From Magnetospira sp. (GTDB taxonomy: Bacteria > Pseudomonadota > Alphaproteobacteria > Rhodospirillales > Magnetospiraceae), in contig JANQGL010000377.1 in NCBI GenBank assembly GCA_028277325.1, positions 1 to 25,781 of the forward strand: 25,781 nucleotides of DNA. Reading direction: 5' to 3'. Of the stretch, positions 14,401 to 21,663 are shown one piece after another (within the stretch, counting starts at the first letter, position 1; every line of letters begins with the position of its first letter). Below the pieces are notes generated by a model. That model had not been told where the DNA came from. It searched no databases and saw only the letters and a program-made list of their open reading frames with translations. The translations under genes were made by a program, and so were the position numbers.

Positions 14401-15307
14401 CCTCGCCGTTGACCGGCGCCGCGAACTGCACCGAGAAGGTGCCGTCGCCGTTGTCGGTCATCGTCTGCTCGGCGCCGTCCACGGAGAACGTGGCGCCGGC
14501 CGGGAACCCGGTCAGGGTCATGGTGAGCGGGGTCGAGTTGGTGCCCGCCACGATGTCGATGCCCAGGGTCAGCGGGGTGACGTCCTGCGGGTTGAGGTCC
14601 GGATCGCCCGGATTCTCGGCCGGGATGTAGACGCCGTCCTGGCCGTCCACGAAGTTCTGGATCGGCATCGAGTCCTCGTACCCGGGCAGGAAGCCCTCGG
14701 TCTCCAGCAGGGCGACGCTGATCGCGCCGCTGGCCGCGAAGACGCCGGGCGCCAGTTCGGTCGCCGGGGGAAGCTCGGCCGACGGCGCCGTCAGGTTGTC
14801 GGCGATCGCGTCCACGGTCTCCTGGACCCGGGCGCCCCGCGTCAGGTCGCCTTCCAGCGGGCTGGTCGCGTAGTCGACGAACGACGCGCCGCCGGCACCG
14901 CCGCCACCGCCGCCGCCGGCCGCCGTGGCGATCGCGTCGAGGTCGATATCGGGAATCCACGCCATGATCTGGCCGGCCTCGATCACCACGCCGTCGCCGA
15001 TGGTCAGCGCCGGCGGCAGATCGGTCTGCGCCGCGACCAGGAAGTCCTCGAGGATGATCTGGCCGCCGTTGGGCAGCGTCATCACCACGTTGGCCGGATC
15101 GTCCGGCGCCTGCTGGAACCGGACGTCCCCGGTGGCGACGAGGTTGTTGAGCGCCTCGAAATTCGTCGCCCCCGGCACGCTCACCTGAACGTATTGCCCC
15201 AGATCGACGGTCACCGCGAAGATCTCGTCCGCGTTCGGCTGCGGCACCTCGATCACGTCCACCACCTGCGCCAGTTGCGCGTTGCCGGTCATCGTATTGT
15301 CGCTCAT
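11489..15307 (-). CDS. Large RTX / type I secreted calcium-binding protein (adhesin-like)
   Basis: A 1272-residue, very acidic, cysteine-poor protein. The N-terminal part (about 20-125) is a beta domain ending in a glycine run (GGGGGGGAGG, near 133), reminiscent of the N-terminal module of T1SS-143/LapA-like proteins. The middle is a chain of beta-sandwich domains (VCBS/cadherin-like, e.g. VNAVNDAPVLSSSD), with calcium-type Asp clusters such as DADHDGVADETDNSG. Residues 1106-1150 hold RTX nonapeptides (GGDGNDVLSGGGGDDVLSGG). The C-terminal 120 residues (ADTFVFG ... VTDFSSAEGDKIDL) match the type I secretion target domain. There is no signal peptide, as expected for type I export. No ABC exporter, membrane fusion protein or TolC is in the window. 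GAGGTTAAG upstream supports start 15307. A role in surface attachment or biofilm is inferred. Confidence 0.88.
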   Translation of the reverse strand: MSDNTMTGNAQLAQVVDVIEVPQPNADEIFAVTVDLGQYVQVSVPGATNFEALNNLVATGDVRFQQAPDDPANVVMTLPNGGQIILEDFLVAAQTDLPPALTIGDGVVIEAGQIMAWIPDIDLDAIATAAGGGGGGGAGGASFVDYATSPLEGDLTRGARVQETVDAIADNLTAPSAELPPATELAPGVFAASGAISVALLETEGFLPGYEDSMPIQNFVDGQDGVYIPAENPGDPDLNPQDVTPLTLGIDIVAGTNSTPLTMTLTGFPAGATFSVDGAEQTMTDNGDGTFSVQFAAPVNGEELVILPPVDNDADFTLTASVQFVGEAGDTFDAEQTFDVVVDAVADYLAGPEDLDDATQITAMSSFDTLNTEGTTVIDQTQSVTGQGQAGSVVYATFTLTSPQTVTLTTDGSTTDPVMYLFKVANEGDAPTADDLVTFDDDSGSAAGEGNNAELSGLDLSAGYYVVAIGDAPLSLTEAVDGVNLNDDTTEDTPFGPVTVTDNDLTGPINLTVHSSDSGQSAAASAGDSGDLTTGEAASETVDVSVSVSFGDVADGSEFHSVLLRVPDGWTGLGVTAETGGEGGGTPVTAHSLSLRYVEELPEIDPLNPPDGPLAAVYVGYVKLDGGEEVEATLGNLTELLSAAGMNVESVLGQLGAVDLNDDPDVTEFADPDDVDLHLTDNQLTRLDDYLQLPAGEYMLVEVSDDLLTETGGDAASPDYGVDLTFQLQTPDRWDMIYDEATGSWLVDADHDGVADETDNSGLPFVFEDTDNDASDDFTDTLFDPQVNPQSEVEHRTSGMLHDDGSVDFQITTYALSIDNPAEPDGEVLFENNISITQVGEVRVSVDPVHGTIAMSAEGDEDTAIALNLQFDTPGDETVGDIVVGGVPAGATLSAGTDNGDGTWSLTAAQVAGLALTPPAESSDDIELTVSATFTDPNSNRAMTREEAFTVTVNAVNDAPVLSSSDEVGYVNAVGQLLSGGVAVSAMLGLASVSDIDSDPVGIAITSLASDSEGSQDAYGTWLYSTDGGAAWSYVDWTVSDAEPLAFGGEAVQSGDAMVKLLPNEDWALALGTYPDVTFRAWDGESMSDDAKQATLGDYFIVGNTMTGGDQNDVIFGGDGNDVLSGGGGDDVLSGGGGHAVPGFGSDQLTGGEGADTFVFGTPSDTDFDGAPDGYVPGNDTDTVTDFSSAEGDKIDLDAVFDALGITDTASREAAVNVTLNGGDTEITVNDPGAAGFKVTLTGVDQSGGDGYDAAETEAFIDQNVVLVSDES
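11894..11974 (-). repeat. 27-bp tandem repeat encoding RTX nonapeptides
   Basis: Three consecutive 27-bp units inside the large RTX gene. The units at 11894-11920 and 11921-11947 differ at one base; the third (11948-11974) has diverged. Each unit encodes one calcium-binding nonapeptide. Near-identity of two units points to recent duplication or gene conversion. Confidence 0.8.
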
Positions 15308-15377
15308 GGTCTTAACCTCACGTCCAAAAAATACAAACGAACCCGTGTCCGATATGCCTCGGGAAGCCGCGCGGCGC

Positions 15378-15393
15378 AGTGACGGCGGTCACT
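15378..15393. promoter_or_regulatory. 16-bp palindrome upstream of the RTX gene
   Basis: AGTGAC and GTCACT flank a 4-base centre (GGCG), 71 bases upstream of the RTX start codon. It is a plausible transcription-factor site for a gene whose own -10/-35 boxes are not clear. The GTGAC half also occurs in the dyad at 5758-5786, with different spacing. Confidence 0.4.
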
Positions 15394-15483
15394 CTCGATC
15401 GGTTGACGACAGCTTGCCACGCCCGTCCCGCGCGCCGCATGACCCATATGGACCATAACCGAAAGAGTCGGACCGCCGCGCGT

Positions 15484-15511
15484 CCCCGCGCCTCGCCGCG
15501 AAGCCGCGGGG
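15484..15511 (-). terminator. GC-rich hairpin after ridA
   Basis: CCCCGCG and CGCGGGG form a 7-bp inverted repeat in the gap after the ridA stop. No U-run follows, so it is a weak terminator candidate for the creA-speD-like-ridA transcript. The rest of 15308-15516 holds the 15378 palindrome and no gene. Confidence 0.35.
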
Positions 15512-15516
15512 CGCGC

Positions 15517-15987
15517 TTACGCGGCGATGTCGGCGATCAGGTCCACCTCGACCGGCACCCCGAGCGGCAGCGACGGGCAGCCGACCGCCGCCCGGGCATG
15601 GCGTCCGGCGTCCCCGAACACCTCGACCATCAGGTCGGAGGCGCCGTTGATCACCTTCGGGTGGTCGGTGAACTCGGCGGTGCAGGCCACGAAGCCGCCC
15701 AGACGCACGATCCGGCGCACCCGGTCCAGGTCGCCGTCGCAGGCCGCCCTGAGCTGGGCGATGGCGTTGATCCCGCAAAGGCGCGCCGCCGCCCGGCCGT
15801 CCTCCAGGCCGACCGTGTCGCCGAGCCGGCCGACGAAGGCCGGCTTGCCGTCGGCCAGCGGCACCTGTCCGGACACCAACACCAGCTCGCGGACGGCCAC
15901 GAAGGGGACGTAGTTGGCCACCGGCGGCACCGCCTCCGGCAAGGTGATTCCCAGGTCGGACAGGCGGCGGTCGACGGTTCCGGGCAT
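15517..15987 (-). CDS. RidA/YjgF family protein
   Basis: A 156-residue member of the RidA superfamily, trimeric proteins that hydrolyse reactive enamine/imine intermediates from PLP enzymes. Family features are the opening RLSDLGITLPEAVPPVANYVPFV, LVLVSGQVPL, the central AAARLCGINAIAQLRAACDGDLDRVRRIVRLGGFV, and the closing GRHARAAVGCPSLPLGVPVEVDLIADI with the arginine and glutamate of the active-site region. It belongs to the longer YjgF-like branch rather than the archetypal ~128-residue RidA. ATG 15987 is preferred because AGGGGA lies five bases upstream; ATG 16011 would add eight residues. It is the last gene of the probable creA-speD-like-ridA operon. Confidence 0.88.
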   Translation of the reverse strand: MPGTVDRRLSDLGITLPEAVPPVANYVPFVAVRELVLVSGQVPLADGKPAFVGRLGDTVGLEDGRAAARLCGINAIAQLRAACDGDLDRVRRIVRLGGFVACTAEFTDHPKVINGASDLMVEVFGDAGRHARAAVGCPSLPLGVPVEVDLIADIAA

Positions 15988-16014
15988 GACGGTCCCCTTG
16001 TCAAGTTCCATCCA

Positions 16015-16377
16015 TCAGAATGCGTGGGTGGCGGTCTCGCCGGTGATGGCGAACCGCGCGCGGGTGAACGCGACGGCCGCCCCGGCATCGAAATCCTTGC
16101 AGGAATAGACCAGGACGGACAGGAACTTCGGTCCGCTCCAGACATACATCGAGATGCCGGAGTCGATCAGCGGCACGAAGGCGTCGTAGCCGGCGTTGAC
16201 GCCGCGGCCCATCCCGTCGTCCGGCGCGAACACCACCGGCGCGCCGTAGGTGCGCAGGTCCAGGTGCGCCGCCAGTCCGAGCAGGAAGTCGCCGATGCGG
16301 GCGGCGTCCGTCGCCGCCGAGAAATGGCCTTCGATCAGCAGACGGCGGCGGACGATGTCGGGCGCCAGGTCCCGCAC
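16015..16377 (-). CDS. Divergent S-adenosylmethionine decarboxylase (SpeD)-like protein
   Basis: A 120-residue cytoplasmic protein beginning at GTG 16377, two bases after the creA stop and preceded by GAGGGG. Its core, FVPLIDSGISMYVW followed by KFLSVLVYSCKDFD, resembles the SpeD processing region: in SpeD an Glu-Ser pair is cut to make the pyruvoyl group from Ser, and a Cys lies 20 residues later. Here Asp72-Ser73 and Cys93 reproduce that spacing exactly. However, the processing His of the SpeD ESHISIH motif is replaced by Tyr78, and the first His by Gly74. The family assignment is by motif only. The protein could be a decarboxylase with changed chemistry, or a non-processed relative. The gene context (creA, ridA) gives no polyamine link. 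Confidence 0.6.
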   Translation of the reverse strand: MRDLAPDIVRRRLLIEGHFSAATDAARIGDFLLGLAAHLDLRTYGAPVVFAPDDGMGRGVNAGYDAFVPLIDSGISMYVWSGPKFLSVLVYSCKDFDAGAAVAFTRARFAITGETATHAF

Positions 16378-16379
16378 CG

Positions 16380-16853
16380 TCAGCGCCCCTCGAACACCCG
16401 GTCGGGCAGGATCGGCACCGTGGAGACGCTGTTCTTCGGCGACCCCTCGATCACCTTGTCCGAGTAGACCAGATAGACCAGGACGTTGCGCGCCCTGTCG
16501 TAGAACCGCACCACCTGCAGCTTCTTGAACAGCACCGAACGGCGTTCCTCGAACACCGATACGCCGTCCTCCAGGTCGCCCGGCAGGCGGATCGGCCCGA
16601 CCTGGCGACAGGCGATGGCGGCGTCCGAGGTATCCTCGGCCAATCCCACCATGCCCTTGATCCCGCCGGTCTTGGCGCGCGACAGATGGCAGGTGACGCC
16701 CGGCACGTCCGGGTCGTCGAACGCCTCGATGCAGATCCTGTGATCCGGCCCGAACAGCTTGAACACCGTGCTGACGCAGCCGATCTCCTCGGCCTGCGCC
16801 GCCATCGGGACCAGCAGGCCGATCGCCGCGACGAGGCCATACAACGTCTTCAT
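16380..16853 (-). CDS. creA: CreA family periplasmic protein
   Basis: A 157-residue exported protein. Signal peptide 1-21 ends at MAAQA. The mature sequence matches CreA almost phrase for phrase: EEIGCVSTVFKLFGPDH, CIEAFDDPDVPGVTCHLSRAKTGGIKGMVGLAEDTSDAAIACRQVGPI, VVRFYDRARNVLVYLVYSDKVIEGSPKNSVSTVPI. Four cysteines at 26, 41, 55 and 82 may form two disulphides in the periplasm. CreA is widely conserved but its function is unknown; the name comes from linkage to creBCD in E. coli and says nothing about a role here. It is the first gene of a likely three-gene minus-strand operon. Confidence 0.93.
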   Translation of the reverse strand: MKTLYGLVAAIGLLVPMAAQAEEIGCVSTVFKLFGPDHRICIEAFDDPDVPGVTCHLSRAKTGGIKGMVGLAEDTSDAAIACRQVGPIRLPGDLEDGVSVFEERRSVLFKKLQVVRFYDRARNVLVYLVYSDKVIEGSPKNSVSTVPILPDRVFEGR

Positions 16854-16934
16854 GATCCGACTCCCCCTGTTGACTGAACCGCCGCCGACTGTAGCGCATT
16901 TGCCGGACGAACGGTATCGCGACCGGAGCGGCGG

Positions 16935-18647
16935 TCAGCGCCTCGGGAACAGATAGCTGATGTCGGTGCGCGCGAACGAATCGATGTCGAGGCTGGGGCG
17001 CCCGAACAGATAGCCTTGCGCGTAGTGCACGCCGCAATCCCGGATGAAGTCGAGGCCGCGTTTGCTGTCGATCATCTCGGCCACGCATTCCACCTCCAGC
17101 TCGGTGCACAGCGCCGTCAGGGCGCGCAGGAAGGCCCGCCCCTTGCCGCCCTTCTGGGCCTGGCGCAGGGCGCCGCCGTCGAACTTCACCAGGTCCACCT
17201 CCAGCGAGCTGAGATACTGGAAATCGGCCGCGCCGGCCCCGAAGTCGTCGAGGCACACCATGTAGCCCTGGGTCCGCATCCCCTGGATGTAGCGGTTGGC
17301 GACCAGCAGGTCGCTGATCTCCTTGGTCTCCGTGATCTCGAACATCAGGTGGCCGCGCAGCCAGCTGTTGGCGCGCAGCAGGCCCAGCATCTCGTTCACG
17401 AACTCCTGCGACTCCAGCGAATGCCCCGAGACGTTGACCGCCACGTGATAGCGCTGGGTCTTCCAGGTGCGGGCCAGCCAGGACACCATGCGCTCCAGCA
17501 TCGCCATGTCGAACTCGGTGATCAGGCCGGCTTCCTCGGCCCGCGCGATCCAATGGGCCGGCGAGATCTCGCCGTCGCCGAGGTCGAACCGGGCCAGCGC
17601 CTCGTAATGATGGATGACCCCGTTGTGGGAGTTGATGATCGGCTGAAACGCGACGTCGAAGGCCCGCGCCGAGACCATCTGCTTGAACGCCGACAGGGTC
17701 CCCTCGACCCGCGCCACCACCTCCGACATGCGCGGCGGCATGCGATCCAGGACGTCGGCCGGATTCGCCGCGTCCCGGAAATCCTCGATGGCGCTGGTCA
17801 ACCCCTTGGCCAGATCCTCGTCGGGCAGGTTGCGGTGGTCGACGTCGATGGTCGCCGACCGGGCTCCGGCGCCCAGGCCCTGCGGGTCGGCGCGCCGCGT
17901 GACGTCCTCGATCTGGGCGTCGAGCCGGCGGACGTCGGTGCGCCGGTCGTGCACCAGTCCATAGCGGTCGGCCGCCAGCCGACCGGCCGAATCGCCGCTG
18001 ATCGAGTTGGCCTTCAGGCAGGCGCTCAGGGTGTGGATCAGGTCCTCCTCCGCCGCCCGGTCGAGGCGCCGCCGCAACAGGGCGTAATCGGGCAGCGTGA
18101 GAAGGGTGACCGAGACGTCCTCGTTGGCCGCCCGCATGCCCTTCATCCGGCCGAGCGCCATCTGGGAGAATCCCTCGCCGGAGAACAGGCCGCTGACCTC
18201 TTCGCGCGGCAGGCCGTCCTGCTCGTGCGACACCACCGGATGGCGCACCCGGAAGGCCAGGAACGTATTCCCCCCGATTCCGTCGAGGCTGTGCCCGGCC
18301 ATCGACAGGGGCATGGTGACGCCGCGCCGCCCCATCAGGCGCACCCGCGCGTTGGTGATGCGGCCGTTGTGGCGCGCCACCTTGAGCAACTCCTCCAGCA
18401 GACGCCGGTTGTCGGGTGCGGCGTAGTCGCTCAGCGGACGGCCCCGCAGCTCGGTCTCCGGGATGCCCAGCAGGATTTCCACCGCCCCGCCCGCGAATTC
18501 GACGACCCCTTCCGGCGTCACCTCGATGAGCAGGTCGGCCCAGCAGAACGCGAAGGCGACAAACCGCTCCCGGTCGCGCCGCCCCGAACGCGCCGCCGGT
18601 CCTGATGCCCCCTCCTTGGGGTTTGGTTTGTTTCCCTTGGTTGTCAC
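16935..18647 (-). CDS. PAS - degenerate GGDEF - EAL protein, probable c-di-GMP phosphodiesterase
   Basis: A 570-residue cytoplasmic protein. Residues ~30-140 look like a PAS sensor domain (FAFCWADLLIEVTPEGVVEFAGGAVEILLG). Residues ~175-240 follow the GGDEF layout, but the signature is AADRY at 225-229, so cyclase activity is not expected. The EAL domain (about 320-565) keeps every catalytic position I can check: Glu349 of EAL, Asn405, Glu437 and Glu440 in FEITE, Asp467-Asp468 in DDFG, Lys488, Glu524 and Gln544 in QGYLFG. It should therefore hydrolyse c-di-GMP, which in relatives favours motility over attachment. The start is GTG 18647 with AAGGA about 13 bases upstream, so it is somewhat uncertain. 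Transcribed divergently from the nucleotidase gene. Confidence 0.9.
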   Translation of the reverse strand: MTTKGNKPNPKEGASGPAARSGRRDRERFVAFAFCWADLLIEVTPEGVVEFAGGAVEILLGIPETELRGRPLSDYAAPDNRRLLEELLKVARHNGRITNARVRLMGRRGVTMPLSMAGHSLDGIGGNTFLAFRVRHPVVSHEQDGLPREEVSGLFSGEGFSQMALGRMKGMRAANEDVSVTLLTLPDYALLRRRLDRAAEEDLIHTLSACLKANSISGDSAGRLAADRYGLVHDRRTDVRRLDAQIEDVTRRADPQGLGAGARSATIDVDHRNLPDEDLAKGLTSAIEDFRDAANPADVLDRMPPRMSEVVARVEGTLSAFKQMVSARAFDVAFQPIINSHNGVIHHYEALARFDLGDGEISPAHWIARAEEAGLITEFDMAMLERMVSWLARTWKTQRYHVAVNVSGHSLESQEFVNEMLGLLRANSWLRGHLMFEITETKEISDLLVANRYIQGMRTQGYMVCLDDFGAGAADFQYLSSLEVDLVKFDGGALRQAQKGGKGRAFLRALTALCTELEVECVAEMIDSKRGLDFIRDCGVHYAQGYLFGRPSLDIDSFARTDISYLFPRR

Positions 18648-18909
18648 GCCGATCGACTATCCTTCTTTGTTTTCGGCTCGACGTCCCCGCCACCCCCCCA
18701 TTCCGGCTAGGCGGAGAAACGGCAATTTATTCCGTCCGGTCATACCCTTCTGGTTAAACCCATAGTCTATGAATGCTAAACAAAATCCTTATGACAGGAT
18801 CGGAAAATAGCCATGCCCGACGACAAGACTTTCGCCAACCAAAAATCTCAACCATGTCGTTTATAGGTGACCCGTTGCCACTACTTTCGAAAAACTTCGC
18901 GATCCCGTC
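18648..18909. other. AT-richer divergent intergenic region
   Basis: 262 bases between the divergent EAL and nucleotidase genes. It is clearly more AT-rich than its surroundings (e.g. CCATAGTCTATGAATGCTAA near 18760) and must hold both promoters. I see no box pair good enough to name, no RNA gene and no credible small ORF. Confidence 0.5.
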
Positions 18910-19605
18910 ATGATTCCCGCTCCAGGCTCCCCCTACCGAACCGCGCGCGACCTCCGATCGGCCGCCGCCTGGGTGTTCGACCTCGACAATACCCTGTATC
19001 ACCACTCGGCCAACCTGTTCGCCGCCATCGACCTGCGCATGAAACGGTTCATCGCCGAGCTCCTGGGACTGCCCGAGGACGCCGCGTTCCGCGTCCAGAA
19101 GCAGTACTTCCGGGATTTCGGCACCTCGCTGCGCGGCCTGATGACCCTGCACCGCGTCGATCCGCACCGCTTCCTGGACTACGTCCACGACATCGACCTG
19201 TCGGCGATTCGACCCGACGCCCGCCTGGACGCCGCCTTGGCCGGGCTGCCGGGACGCAAGATCGTGTTCACCAACGCCGACCGTGCACATGCCGACCGGG
19301 TGATGGCCCGGCTCGGGGTGGCGCAGCATTTCGAGGCGGTGTTCGACATCTTCTCCGCCGACTTCGTGCCGAAACCGGACCCGGCGATCTACCGGCGCCT
19401 CGTCGATCTGCACGGGCTCGATCCGACGACCTGCGTGATGGTCGAGGACATGGCCAAGAACCTGGTGCCGGCGCACGCCCTCGGCATGACCACGGTGTGG
19501 GTCGACACCGGGTCCGACTTCGGCCGCCACGGTCACGATCCGGCGGTCGTCCACCACGCGACGGACAACCTCTCGGCATGGCTGGCCGGCGTGGCCGCGG
19601 CGTGA
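18910..19605 (+). CDS. HAD-family pyrimidine 5'-nucleotidase
   Basis: A 231-residue HAD hydrolase of the Sdt1/pyrimidine 5'-nucleotidase type, which removes phosphate from pyrimidine (and related) nucleoside monophosphates. Motif I is WVFDLDNTLYHHS with nucleophile Asp24 and acid/base Asp26. Motif II is Thr121 in VFTNAD, motif III Lys155 in PKPDP, and motif IV MVEDMAKNL (Glu179/Asp180). A helical cap lies between motifs I and II with YFRDFGTSLRGLM, typical of this subfamily. No clear ribosome site precedes ATG 18910, so the start is chosen by length and motif I position. It is convergent with prpE, 30 bases apart. Confidence 0.9.
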   Translation: MIPAPGSPYRTARDLRSAAAWVFDLDNTLYHHSANLFAAIDLRMKRFIAELLGLPEDAAFRVQKQYFRDFGTSLRGLMTLHRVDPHRFLDYVHDIDLSAIRPDARLDAALAGLPGRKIVFTNADRAHADRVMARLGVAQHFEAVFDIFSADFVPKPDPAIYRRLVDLHGLDPTTCVMVEDMAKNLVPAHALGMTTVWVDTGSDFGRHGHDPAVVHHATDNLSAWLAGVAAA

Positions 19606-19635
19606 CCGACCGCCGCCCGTCGCCGTCGCCGGACC

Positions 19636-21540
19636 TCAGGCCCGGGCCTTGCCGTAGCCGATCTGCCGCAGGCTGTCGTCGATCTCTTCGAGGATCGCCG
19701 GGTCGTCGATGGTGGCCGGCATCCGGTACGCCTCGTTGTCGGCGATCTTCTGCATGGTGCCGCGCAGGATCTTGCCGGACCGCGTCTTGGGCAGCCGCTT
19801 GACCACGGTCGCGCTCTTGAACGCGGCGACCGGGCCGATCTGCTCGCGGACCATCCGCACCACCTCGGAGACGATCTCCTCGTGCGGCCGGTCGACCCCC
19901 GCCTTCAGCACCATGAAGCCGAGCGGCAACTGCCCCTTCAACGGATCGGCGACCCCGATCACGGCGCATTCGGCGACGTCCGGATGGCGCGCCAGGACCT
20001 CCTCCATGGCCCCGGTCGACAGCCGGTGCCCGGCCACGTTGATGATGTCGTCGGTGCGCGACATGATGTAGACGTAGCCGTCGTCGTCGATGAACCCGGC
20101 GTCGGCGGTCTTGTAGTGGCCCGGAAAATCGGCCAGGTAGGCATCGCGGAACCGCTGCTCGGCGTTCCACAGGGTCGGCAGGGTACCCGGCGGCAACGGC
20201 AGCTTGACGACGATCGAGCCGATGTCGCCGGGCTCGACGGGATTCTGGTCGTCGTCGAGCACCCGCACGTCCCACCCGGGCACCGGCTTGGTCGGCGATC
20301 CGGGCTTCACCGGGAACGGATGCAGGCCCATGCAGTTGGCGGCGATCGCCCAGCCGGTCTCGGTCTGCCACCAGTGGTCGATGACCGGTACGTTCAGGTT
20401 CTCGACGGCCCAGTTCAGGGTCTCGGGATCGGTCCGTTCACCGGCCAGGAACAGGGTGCGGAAGCCGCTCATGTCGTAGTTCTTGAGCAGTTCCGCGTTC
20501 GGGTCGTCGCGGCGGATGGCCCGGAAGGCGGTCGGCGCGGTGAACATCACCGGCACCTTGTACTCGGAGATCACCCGCCAGAACGTCCCGGCGTCCGGGG
20601 TGCCCACCGGCTTGCCCTCGAACACGATGGTGGCGTTGCCGTTGAGCAGCGGCGCATAGACGATATAGGAATGGCCGACCACCCAGCCGACGTCGGAGGC
20701 CGCCCAGTAGACCTCTCCGGGCCGCACGTCGTAGACGTTCTTCATGGTCCATTTGAGGGCCACCGCGTGGCCGCCGTTGTCGCGCACCACGCCCTTGGGC
20801 TGCCCGGTCGTCCCCGAGGTATAGAGGATGTACAGCGGGTCGGTGGCCGCCACCGGCACGCAGTCGGCCGGCGTCGCGGAGTCCATGGCGCCCGCCCAGT
20901 CGACGTCGCGGCCGTCGATCAGGTCGCAGGCCTGCTGCGGGCGGGCCAGGATGACGCAGCACGACGGCTTGTTGCGGGCCTGGTCGATGGCCGCGTCGAG
21001 CAGCGGCTTGTAGGCCACCACCCGCCCCGGCTCGATGCCGCAGGAGGCGGACACGATCACCTTCGGCGCCGCGTCGTCGATGCGCACCGCCAACTCGTTG
21101 GACGCGAACCCGCCGAACACCACCGAGTGCACGGCCCCCAGACGGGCGCAGGCCAACATGGCGACCAGCGCCTCGGGCACCATCGGCATGTAGACGAGCA
21201 CCCGGTCGCCCTTCTCGACGCCCCGGGCGCGCAGCACGCCGGCGAAGCGGGCCACCTGGTCCTTCAGCTCGGCGAAGGTCAGGGTCGCCTTGGTGTCGGT
21301 GACCGGGCTGTCGTAGACCACCGCCAGCCGGTCGCCGCGTCCCTCGTCCACGTGGCGGTCGACCGCGTTGTAACAGGTGTTGAGCTCACCGCCGGTGAAC
21401 CACCGGTACAGCGGCGCGGCGCTGTCGTCGAGGACCTTGTCCCACTTCCGGGTCCACACCAGGTCCTCGGCGGCGGCGCCCCAGAACCCCTCCGGATCGT
21501 CCAGCGAACGTTGATAGGCTTCGTCGTAGGCGTTGGTCAT
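19636..21540 (-). CDS. prpE: Propionate-CoA ligase PrpE (acyl-adenylate-forming)
   Basis: A 634-residue acyl-CoA synthetase that activates propionate (and probably acetate) with ATP and CoA. The N-terminus (YDEAYQRSLDDPEGFWGAAAEDLVWTRKWDKVLDDS) and LNTCYNAVDRHVDEGRGD fit PrpE better than Acs. The P-loop TSGTTGQPKG is at 241-250, the WWQTETGW acyl/adenylate motif is present, and the hinge motif TADAGFIDDDGYVYIMSRTDDIINVAGHRLS follows. Lys590 in PKTRSGKILRG is the catalytic lysine, a known target of acetylation in the family. ATG 21540 is chosen because AGGGG lies six bases upstream; earlier in-frame ATGs add only a short unrelated tail. No 2-methylcitrate genes are nearby. Propionate versus acetate preference is inferred from sequence wording. 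Confidence 0.92.
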   Translation of the reverse strand: MTNAYDEAYQRSLDDPEGFWGAAAEDLVWTRKWDKVLDDSAAPLYRWFTGGELNTCYNAVDRHVDEGRGDRLAVVYDSPVTDTKATLTFAELKDQVARFAGVLRARGVEKGDRVLVYMPMVPEALVAMLACARLGAVHSVVFGGFASNELAVRIDDAAPKVIVSASCGIEPGRVVAYKPLLDAAIDQARNKPSCCVILARPQQACDLIDGRDVDWAGAMDSATPADCVPVAATDPLYILYTSGTTGQPKGVVRDNGGHAVALKWTMKNVYDVRPGEVYWAASDVGWVVGHSYIVYAPLLNGNATIVFEGKPVGTPDAGTFWRVISEYKVPVMFTAPTAFRAIRRDDPNAELLKNYDMSGFRTLFLAGERTDPETLNWAVENLNVPVIDHWWQTETGWAIAANCMGLHPFPVKPGSPTKPVPGWDVRVLDDDQNPVEPGDIGSIVVKLPLPPGTLPTLWNAEQRFRDAYLADFPGHYKTADAGFIDDDGYVYIMSRTDDIINVAGHRLSTGAMEEVLARHPDVAECAVIGVADPLKGQLPLGFMVLKAGVDRPHEEIVSEVVRMVREQIGPVAAFKSATVVKRLPKTRSGKILRGTMQKIADNEAYRMPATIDDPAILEEIDDSLRQIGYGKARA

Positions 21541-21600
21541 CGGCATCCCCTGCGTCATGTGTTGAGTCCGGAGGCTTCCGCGTTTTTGAACGCTCTCCAT

Positions 21601-21643
21601 CCCACCCCTTCAGGCGGGGCGCCGCCCGCCGCAAAGGGGTGGG
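21601..21643. promoter_or_regulatory. Long GC-rich hairpin between prpE and the LpxR-like gene
   Basis: CCCACCCCTT (21601-21610) pairs with AAGGGGTGGG (21634-21643), and inside it GGCGGG (21613-21618) pairs with CCCGCC (21625-21630). It lies in the divergent gap, about 60 bases upstream of the prpE start, so it would sit in the prpE leader or promoter region. It could be a regulatory RNA structure or a protein-binding site. Confidence 0.5.
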
Positions 21644-21663
21644 AAAGCATGCCGAAAACGCGT

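Noticed and set aside
10691..15382. A 1563-codon plus-strand open frame
   Set aside because: It overlaps the response regulator in another frame and then runs antisense to the RTX gene; its His/Arg/Val composition is the complement of Asp-rich RTX codons.
5758..15393. A shared regulon defined by the dyads at 5758, 10692 and 15378
   Set aside because: They share only TGAC/GTCA half-sites, and the spacing differs in each case. That is too little for a common motif without a genome-wide scan.
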